Translations under genes and position numbers: made by a program
The notes under the pieces: generated by a model
What the model was told of the DNA's origin: nothing
What the model saw: the letters and a program-made list of their open reading frames with translations, nothing else
The model's database searches: none
DNA from: Larimichthys crocea
Lineage: Eukaryota > Chordata > Actinopteri > Sciaenidae
Assembly: GCF_000972845.2 (NCBI RefSeq)
Contig: NC_040018.1
Location: forward strand, 11,009,157 to 11,073,156
DNA length: 64,000 nucleotides
Direction: 5' to 3'
Shown: piece by piece, positions 50,312-60,413 of the stretch
Numbering within the stretch: the first letter of the stretch is position 1
How the letters are laid out: every line of letters begins with the position of its first letter

Positions 50312-53300
50312 CTGCAAGGAACATAAGTCAAGATAAAGAGTTAAACTGGTAGCGCAGTTTTCCAAAACAAACTGTATATTGTTCAACAGTGTAACACTAC
50401 TTGTGGTTTTCATGCGACTTAAAGCTGTAATAACAGATTTTTTGTCCACTTAGGGGCAGCAGAAACAAGGTCGGAACACAATACCGACATATTGTCATCT
50501 CCACCAACCTCCTGAGGGAAATGTCTACCTATTTTTTAAAAGCTTCATTATGTTTACCGGCTAGTCACTCACTCTGTCCGTCTGTTATTTGTTGCTAAGC
50601 AGAATAGTGAGAGTGAATCAAAACAGCAAAGTTGCAGGCCGGAAATAATCCCCAAATCTATAAAGTCTGTAGAGACGAGATGCCACCCATTGTTAAAATA
50701 AAAATATTAATTACATCTTTAAAAGCTCAACGTTTTAAACATTATATGCTACAGCAGTGAAAGTACATTTAAGCCTTTGAAAATCTTGGCTGGAAAGTTA
50801 AGGAAGTTAAGTGGTGGTTAATATCGATGTCAGGTAATTGTCTTTAAGTGTCGATGATTTGACAAATCCTTCTAGAGCATTTATCACAGTGTGGGGCGGG
50901 GTTGGGTGGGGTTGAGTCTTACCTCAGGATCACAGGTTGGTTTTCAAGCATGACAGGACAAAGCATTGTCAGTAAAGGGTGAGAATTAAAAGAGGGAGGG
51001 AGACAATCATTTAGAAAGGATGGATCATCCCTAAGATCCAATGAAACGATGAAAGATTAACTATCAGTTTTCAGCAACACTTTATTTTCAAGGTAATTCA
51101 TTTTCCATTAATCTTCAGGAAGCTATCTCTGAAAGAATTGTGGGCAGCTGGTGCAGCTGTGAATATTTAGTGCAGTAAATAGACAGGGAGGTGTAGTTAC
51201 ACGTGAAGACTTCTACAGGAAAGTATACAAATCAACATATTTGGAGAGCTTCCGACATTAAATTCTGATCACAACATTTTGTCTCTGAAGCTTTCATTCA
51301 ACCACATCTTGTGGCCTTCCTCAACAGATGGAGCTGCTGAGTTGCAACTCCATGAAATGATGTAAAAGCTTCAGGAACAAAATGAAGTTGGATCTTCTGT
51401 TGAGACTTTTTTGACTATACTAATTTAGACTTTATGTCAATTCTGCACTTCTTTAAAGGGGGTTCCTATTTTATTTTTAATCGTAAACACAGTTCTTTCC
51501 AGCAAATTTCTTGGGAATGAGGAAACCTATGAAATAAAGAGTTTTTGAAAATCCACCACAAACTCAGGTGCTACAGTTTAACCCATTGACTGATACTCAT
51601 TTGATGTGAATGAAAAGTAGGGAAAAGGAGGATAGGATGGAGTGTCTAAGTGGGTCATGAAAAAGAGGCCACACGCGTTTCTGTCCCTCTTCCACCCAGC
51701 AGGATACTTACGGCGAACCTCCAGTTTACACTCCACTACGTCTTCTCCGCTGGCGTTCACTGCTTTGCACGTATACACTCCCCCATCAAACAGACACGGT
51801 TTACGGATCTCCAGTGTCAGAACACCTTGCTTACTGAGCATCCGGTACTTGGCTTCATTTGAGATGTCCATCTTGTTTTTGTACCAGGTGACTTTGGGCT
51901 AACGAGGTAAGACAAAGTATTACAGTATCAGTAGAGTACAGTGTGACTATTGCACAAACAATACTGTTCTATTACTAACAGCAATAATCACTGGATTTAT
52001 GTGGTGGATACCGTTTCACTGAGGACTTCATTGAGGGTGATTATTAGTTGCTATAAAACACAAATGTCATGAAGAGGTAGGCCAGTGTGTGTGTGTGTGT
52101 GTGTTTTTGTTTGTTGAATTTTAATCACAAATATCTCTCCATGCACATTTTCATGTAATGGTGACCTTTGGTATGCCTCTGACGGAGCAGCTGAGGGTGG
52201 CGTTGTATCCTGCTATGACTGAGCGGTTCACCAAAGGATGTGTGAACTTGGGAGCCTCTGAGAAGTCATGTTCTTTGTGGCCTGGATGCTTGTAGTCGAT
52301 ACCTGAAAAGACAATTTTCTTCACTTCTTTTATGACCTCCACGCAGATTTCATATACGATATTTAAACGTGCAGTCAGAGCCCACCTGACTTCTGGATGT
52401 AAGCGCTGTCTTTTGTGTTGCAGGGCTCCTGGCTGAGGCCCACCAGGTTCATGGAATACACTCGGAAGACGTACTCATTCCCCATGATGAGGTCAGACAC
52501 AACGCAGTTGGTTCGCCTGTACTGATCGTAGACTGTATACCACTCCTTCATATGAATCACACACAAAAAAGTGTCCGATTCAGTTTTTCAGATTCCATAT
52601 TGGACAGGTAGGTGACAAAGGAAAATGTGAATAAATGAGTGAAGAAACATAATGAATGCTTCCATACAGGTTACTACATGATTTGATATGAATCGTGCCA
52701 ATTACTAGATCTCAACCACACCCTTATTCTACGTATTCAGCAGTGCTCAAAACACTGAATGAGGTGTTCCAGTAAAGAGTTTTGAAACGTCTCCACCAAG
52801 CATCACTGAAGCTGCTTTGCAGGCTTGTATTGGCCAAACACCTCTCTAAGATATTTCATGTTTCTTTTTCCCTATGTGCTTTATATGCCCATATTTTCCT
52901 TGGGTCCTCCAGACGTTTAGCTGTTTTAAACTATCTCTGGGTGTATTAGTCCTACATCCTCATGTGTACAACTGCACTTGAAACCTGTATTGCGATCACT
53001 TTAAAGGTTCAGTGTGTTGGATTTAGTGCCATCTAGTGGTGTAGTTGCTGATTGCAACTTCCTTGTGTCACCCTCTCCTTCCTGTTGTGAAGGAGAAACT
53101 TTGGTAGCTGCAGAACATGCAAAAAGCATAGAAGACCTTATCTTGAAACAGTTTGTCCATTCTGGGCTACTGTTGGTTTTTATTTTCAGGTGATTAAACA
53201 CTAATGAAAAGATTATACAACATAGTTCTGCATATTATATTCTGTTTCTGCCGTATTCTGTAAATAGAGCGCCTTAAACTTGACTCACTGGACCTTTAAG

Positions 53301-56300
53301 CAAATACAGTGAGAAGTGGTGCAGGTTCAAGCTGAACTGAGCGGGGTGTTTTAATTAATCAACTAACTACATTATCAAAGAATGTTAAAGAATAAATATA
53401 ACAAACAAATTAGAATTAAATGTTAAAGGATTAATTTACATCAGATTCGATGAACTTAAAAACATTTCAGCCCACATAAATAGTTTGTTCAGTCAGACAA
53501 ATTATATGAATTATTTTTATTAAATATGGCAGGTAACATCCTACAATAATGATATAAAGATATCTCTGATTTGATTTTAAAATATCTTCATACTCTACCA
53601 GACTTAAGGTGTAATTGCTCTTTTAAATAAATGAAATGAAATAGGATATGGCTAAATCTGAGCTACATGTGCAATCAGGACTTTTATATTTATCAGTCTT
53701 TCCCTCTGACATCTAAACAGGTACTCAGTACATTGTTATTGGTAACTTGATAATCAACATCCCAAGCTTGCTATAAAGAGATGCAAGTGAAATTAATTTG
53801 ATCTAATAATGACTACAGTGTAACATGAACCGTCAGCCGAGCTGGGCAGGAGAACAATGGCCATGCGTCACTGTACAGACAATCCAGACCAGGTCAAGGC
53901 TACGAGGATCAGATTAGGACATTCCTGGCCGACATTGTTCCTGGCAACTCGAGGTGGAGGATGCTGCCAGTTGGAGCACTTGCCAACAAACCCATAATGC
54001 ATCACTCCTGGCCCACAGAGTAGACTGTGTTGCTCAGCATTGGCTGATTACAGTATATGTGTCACAAGGGAGGCTAAAATATCCCTCTGTGTCCATGCAG
54101 CTTTCATCCTCCCACATGTATCAGCACCCTCACTCATGTTAATAAAAACTAAATGCCTTTACTGGATCAGTTTCAGTGAACGAGAAGCTGTGAGCTATAA
54201 AGACATGGCAACCATTTGCCGTCCTCTGAGAAGATCTCTGGGGTCCACTCAGTCCAAGTAACCATGACCTGACTTAAGTCAGGCCAGTTCCCAAATGCTT
54301 TTAATAGAATTTAATTTAATAAGATGTGTTCAGTCATTGTCTACTATGCAGTGTTGGGCAGTAATGTATTACGAGTAATAATATCACAATAATAATATTA
54401 GCCTGACCAATAACGAGTAGTAGAATTAATTACTAATACGATTTCAGGAATACAATATAATAAAACAAAGAAAAGACTTGTTACACTATTACTTTTGTCA
54501 CCTCCCTACATGACACGTGTATGTCACCAAGCAGCTTGGAAGATGGGACATTTGGCAGCTGGAAATATTAGTATTACTTTGATTTTGTCAGCAGGAAAGA
54601 TGACAGGAATGTTGTTGTCAAATGTAAATTGTGTACATAAAGTGGTAATGATACTTAGACTCTTTCCACTGCAAAAGACTCAATCTGAAACCCCCTAAAA
54701 CAATCAAAGACAGCACAACGAAGTAAAGCTGTTTGCAGCCAAGGAAGATGTTTGTAGACCTACAATAGTGAACTAATCAGAACTGATTTTTTATTATGAA
54801 TAGTAGGTCACTAATGAAGCTTGTGACTGATATTGGGTGAATGAAATGTCTCCATCACTGACTCTGTCTTTATGTCAGATCTTTGGAAAAATACCAGTCA
54901 CAGGAAATGTAAGAATTTGCAATCACTTCAACTCATTAAAAGACTGTGCTTTTCAGTTAAGTTAATGTTATAAGTTTTGTTGCTAGGCTCAAAAGTGTAA
55001 AGTCTTACCATTGTCTTCTTGTCAGCTTTCTGAATGGCGTAACCAATTATTTCACAGTTGCCGTTGTCCTTAGGCGGCTTCCACTCAAGTGCTACATTGA
55101 AGCCCCAGATATCCATGATCTTCAGAGCCTCAGGTGGCCCGGGGAGATCTACATAGGAGTAGGGGGAATATGATTAAACCACTGAATGGTATGATATTAT
55201 TACTAGCACAAATGCTACAGATATTTTTAAATCTTGTTGATAGCCTCAACCTGTCCTGCTTACCAACAACCTGCAGCATGACGCTTGCTGAGTCTTCCAC
55301 ATTCTCAATCTGTACCTGGAGATCATACTTCCCCGAGTGTTTTCTGTCTGTGTTGCGGATGAAGAGGATCGTATCCAGTTCACTGTTCCTCACGTTAGCG
55401 AATGTGGCGGCTAGAGGCTCCCCGTCTTTGCTCCACGTCACCTTTGGCCTGGGTTTACCCTGCATGACCAGAAGAGAGACAGGAGTTCAAACTACTATGT
55501 GTCAGTTTATGACAAATAAATAAGAACAAAATCAACAATTAAACAACGTCCGCTGATAATCTGTCTTCAAAAACTTGACAAATTGCCATGAAATCATTCA
55601 TAGTTCTTAAAAAATGAATCCTAATGACTTTATTGGTACTTTTTATGTAGTACTACCAACATGTCACATAAGGTATGCACTCTGCTACCAACCTTAGACC
55701 AAATTTTTGTACCCCACTGCTGGTACGAATCTAACAATACTCATCCATCCAACTAGAGTTGGGAGAACTTTTTTTATTGTTCATGTTTCACTCCAGTGTT
55801 TATACTCTATAAAGACAGCATTTTGGAGCATTCAAGATTTGAATGTACACTGCACCTGGAATGGGATCACAAGGTTTACAGTTTCTCCAACTTTCCTTAT
55901 GAGAGTCTGGCGGAGACTTCTGGGAAGCCAAATTTTAGGTCGTTCTGTGAAAGAAAATACAAAATAAGAGGCATGACGGGGACTGAAAAAAGTAGAAATA
56001 TTAAGTAATATAGGAATGTATTGGTTATCATGTGTCATTTAGTCCTAAGTGGGTGTTGAATCTAAATCTATACTGACGCATTATCTCTCTGATGGTGACA
56101 AATTGACCCAGAGTAATGGGGGCGCTGGGTCCTGCCATGTTGTAGGCTCGCACACGGAACTGCAGCTTGTCTCCGGTGTTAAGATCTTTGATCGTCAGCG
56201 ATGTCCTCTCAGTCAGACCTTTGATGGCTGGTATCCATTCGTCAGCTGCCACCAAAGAACACACAACAAAATGACTTCATTCACCTGAGAGAAAATGTTA

Positions 56301-59300
56301 CAAAAACACAGACAGAAGTTCACCTGAACCTCCATTTAGTTATCATCAGATGTTCTGGAGAGAAACAACAGTTCATGACAGCAAATACAATCCTGATATA
56401 ATTATGAGTTAAGACATCTGAAGTAGATAATTTCAGTCATTAGAAAGGTTAATAATCATATAATCATCATGACGGCTGACAGCCTAGAGGCAGGCCTCGA
56501 GGAACAACACTACATGAGTGATGGCTCAGGCATTTATCTAGACTGACGTGTTGAAAGAAGCATGAAAACACTTAACTTTCATCTCGTGTTTATTTTGCTC
56601 TGCTGTTGATAGCTGATAGCCTTTGGGGTTTCAGATTAATTATGAAACTTATTCATGTGCTTCTGATTGCATCGTCTTTCTTGCTTGTTTCTTCAACATG
56701 AAACAATAAAACGACACAAATCGACCAGTTAAAATGACCACACTGTAAATTTAATAATCTTTAATAATCACTTTTGCCTCCTTGAATAACTGTTAGTATA
56801 GAGGCAGTCAGAAAACCAGGGATGTTGTGATAAAATGGGATGTGTGGGAGAATTGTATTCACCAACGGTCAGTTCAGTCAGTGGAGAGAAGGCACAGACG
56901 AGTCTAAGATGTCTTATACTAAAAGGTTTGTTGATGCTTGGCCAATGAGAATGGAGGATTTATCAATACACTTGATGCCTGTCATGGTTTTGAGTTTTTT
57001 TGTTTATTGTTTCCTGTTTTATTTTGTATTTCTTCCCTCTCTGTGATTTGTGTTACTTTACTTCCTGCCTTTGCGTTTTCCCACCACTTTTGACTGTCTT
57101 TTCCACCTTGATTAGGTTCACCTATGTCTCATTGTCTTGTCTTCACTTGTGTATTAAGTTCACCAGGTTTTTGTTCCGTCTTTGTGTTTCCTTCCGTGTC
57201 CCTCCTCCTGCTCCGAGTCTTGCTCAATTTTAAGTTTTTATTTGTTTAGACCTCTGCTGGACGTCTTATTTATCTTGGATTCTTGGAGTTAGTTTGTTTT
57301 TCCATCATCATCATCAACCACCTTTTCAGATTATAAGTTATTAAGTTAGTTTTTGTTCACTTACCTCCGCGTCTGCACTTTGTTCCACTTCTTGAACTAA
57401 ACCTGACAGATGCTGCCTCAGTTCTGAAGAAGCTGTCCTCTCTGGCTCCTCTATTAGCCCTCAGAATAGTGCCACAACTACGCTATGTTCATAAATAGTT
57501 ATACTCAATGCAAGAACAGCATTTGCCAATTGCCCATTAATCTACAAACCAGGAAATACATTTACACTTCAATGGTCCAACATTGTTATCTGACTCTGTA
57601 TAGCTTCTGTGTTATTTACCTATCTGATGTGTTAAGGGAGTGAGACAGCTCTATCCTCTGAATCCTCAAACATACAGCTCTGTATCTCAAAGAGAGAAAT
57701 CAGTGTCCCTTAACAATATAAGATTTAACACAATCCCTATAGTGACCTCAGGTATGTTTGACCCTGTGTAACCCCATATGTGGCATGCTCAAATAGAAAA
57801 TTCCCTCACAGCATGTACTTTAACCATTCAGCTACCTGGGTAAAGATTTTCTCATCCTTTTCCAAACCGTTTTTAGGTAATCTGACTGTGCTGTGCGGGC
57901 TGTCTGGAAATCTGAAGAAATCAGTCGCTGCACTTCACTGGTGTATTTAAACTTTGATGATATATGCTATAAAAAGCTTTCCTTATCAAAAGCATGCAGG
58001 CAGCAGGCTCCGGCACTTACTGCCCTCCTTGCAGTACTCAACCCCATAACCCTCGAGTTCAGCTGCGCCAATCTTCTCAGGCCGACGCCACTTCAGCGAG
58101 ATGGAAGTGTCGTTGATGTCGTCGACGCATAGTCCGATGGGCGCACTTGTAGGGGCTGAGAGAGAGGCAGAGGGCAGACAAATGGGACCTGTTAGTCAGT
58201 TAGAGCATTATTAAATAAATTCCGAATTAATTAGTGGACCAGTGGATGAACATGATAAGGAATTAACAAATTATGTAACTTAACACAAACACTCACAGAG
58301 CAGCACACCGTGCTTCAATGCTATGAGCGACCATTACAACTTGAATGAATGAGAGTCTGAGAATCTCAGTGAGTACAGCAGGAGAAATAAACACACACAT
58401 CTCTTTAATGCAACTTTAGTGATGATTATGATATTTACCTCACAGAAAAGTTGTTTGAAGGTGGAACGAGCCACACGAAAATGAACATTTTGGGGATTTT
58501 ACTCACCGACAGGCAACAGAAATGCTATTCAGGCAGACAGTTAGCTGATTTGTGTGACCTTGAGCCGATTAACCGAGAACGAGGGTCATCTGGAGACAAG
58601 TTTATGTATGTGGCAGTATGGGCCTGATGTGTTTCTGGTCACACAACTTTAACCTTCTGGTGTTCGAGCGATCACTTATGATTGCAAAAGCAATTGATAG
58701 GGCCATTGAAAGGACCTCAGAGGGTTAAAACTGCAAGTTGAGCTGTGAAATACTGTAGTTCATCATATCTGGTGCTACGGAAATCATCTGGTGCAGTGAA
58801 ACACGTTGGTGAAGCTATATGCAGTTACAGTTTATTTACTAAGCATGACGTGAATGAGTATGAATATAATTTTACAACCGACTGTTTGATCCCTCTGACA
58901 TCAATATTTGTGGTTGTGTCAGTTATCAAAACAATCTATTAGCCTGTCATAAGCCAGCTTATGTTATTCCAGGAAAGATGAGCTGTCTGACTGACCTGGA
59001 GTTCAGAGCTGGGTCTGCTGTATTTTCTGTCCCGCAGGGATGAAATGACACGATTTAAGTTCACATTAAAAGGCTCATCAGCTTCTTCCCACACAAGTGC
59101 CAAAAGCAAAGAACCAATGTCACAACACATTTAAGCAGCAGAGACTAAACTCACTTGTTTTCAATAAATGATGAAGCAACATTATTATTATTATTACAGT
59201 GTTTAGCATTCAGCTTTAGGACCTCTACTCTACAAGCTTAATTACTGTATGTCTGTCAAAAACTTGAGGATAATTGAGGGGGAGAAAAGATGTATTCACT

Positions 59301-60413
59301 GCTGATAGAGATAAAGAATATAACATTTATACATTTTATGGAATATTTTCTAATCACACATTAAAAAATCACTACTGATTCCTCACATCACCTCAGCAGC
59401 AATTCAAAATCCAGCAGATCTGGAGCAGTGACTTCCACCAACATTAATGAAGATTAACACATTTCTGTTTCAATAGTCAAGCAGTCAGTGCAGCTTGGCT
59501 CTAAACCAGTACAGTATGCCGGAAACCACAGTCAGCTTGGTGATGGATTAACACACAATGAAGATAAGCTTGTTCTCTCCGGCAAACCTATATTTACCAT
59601 GAATAGGACATACTACTGCTAGTTGTGCACAGGTGAGGAACATCTCACTGTCATTCTGAGGTCAGTATTTAGTCGATCGTAAATCTTCATCTTGTCGACA
59701 ACCTGAGGACAGACTGAGAGGTGTGGAATTTGAGCTGTGGCCTCATCGTCACAGGACACAGGCTAAGTATACAGTGTAAACACATGATGGGGACACCTTA
59801 GAGGTCGAGGGTTTCCTTGTAGAAAGTCACAGGCTTTGTTTAAAAAGTAGCTCAGGGTGGTGTCGAGACAAAAGGGTGCAGAGAAAAAGTCTCTCAGCCT
59901 GGTTAATAAACCATTGTTTAACACAATTTTCAAACATCTACATCACTGAAAAATGAGTTTCTGCAATATGCAGCCAACTTTCCCATTAATGTCATTCACA
60001 CGTCAACAAAATGAAGTTTCATTTCTATTATACTAAAATCCAACATCTCAAAATTAATAATGCCTACTACCAAGAGGTTCTGGCTCTGGCTCTGGTTCAG
60101 CTGCAGGAACAGGCTCTACAGGGGTCTCCTCTGCCGGGGGACCACTTTCTGCTGGGGGGACACTCTCTGCTGGTGGTGTCTTATTCTCAGCTGGAGCTCC
60201 CTCTTCCCCACTGGGGGCTTCCCCTGCAGGGGTAGCTGCAGGTAGTCCGCTACTGGTTTCCTGTCCTGCCTCAGGAGGCGGCGGTGTCTCTGTCTCAGGC
60301 TCGCTGGCTTTCACCTCTGGAGCATCAGCTGGTATCTCTTGTCCTGGTTCAACAGTTTTTTCTTCTTCCACTGGCTTCTTCTCAGCTGTCTTTGGAAGTT
60401 TAGGCTTAGTCAT
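50271..60413 (-). CDS. mybpc3: Predicted short MYBPH-like isoform from internal first exon
   Basis: The first coding exon is 60413-60071, followed by the C7-C10 and tail exons of the same gene (58155-58021, 56245-56078, 55944-55856, 55459-55264, 55148-55009, 52545-52386, 52302-52166, 51898-51712, 50311-50271). They sum to 1596 nt, or 531 residues. The exon starts [19 protein letters not shown] and continues as a Pro/Glu/Ala-rich segment to PEPEPL, then a donor G|GTAGTA in phase 1, the same phase as the C6 donor, so either can join the C7 exon. An in-frame TGA at 60422-60420, three codons before the ATG, argues against a read-through cassette. The result (disordered tail plus FN3-Ig-FN3-Ig) has the layout of MYBPH, whose N-terminus is also MT-initiated and Pro/Glu-rich. 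It would keep the rod/titin-binding end and lack C0-C6 with their actin and myosin-head contacts. Transcription is inferred, not shown. Confidence 0.72.

Larger units (their letters stand above)
52546..55008 (-). other. mybpc3: Intron within the C9 domain
   Basis: 2.46 kb of AT-rich intron holding copy C of the TTAAAGGTCC MITE and a GTTGGGCAGTAATG-type repeat. No alternative exon is seen. Confidence 0.75.

Noticed and set aside
50271..60413. Treating the internal exon plus C7-C10 as a separate mybph gene with the C5-C6 exons as a dead neighbour
   Set aside because: The C5-C6 exons are intact, in frame and in matching phase with the C7 exon, so one MYBPC gene with an alternative start explains everything. 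RNA evidence could still overturn this.
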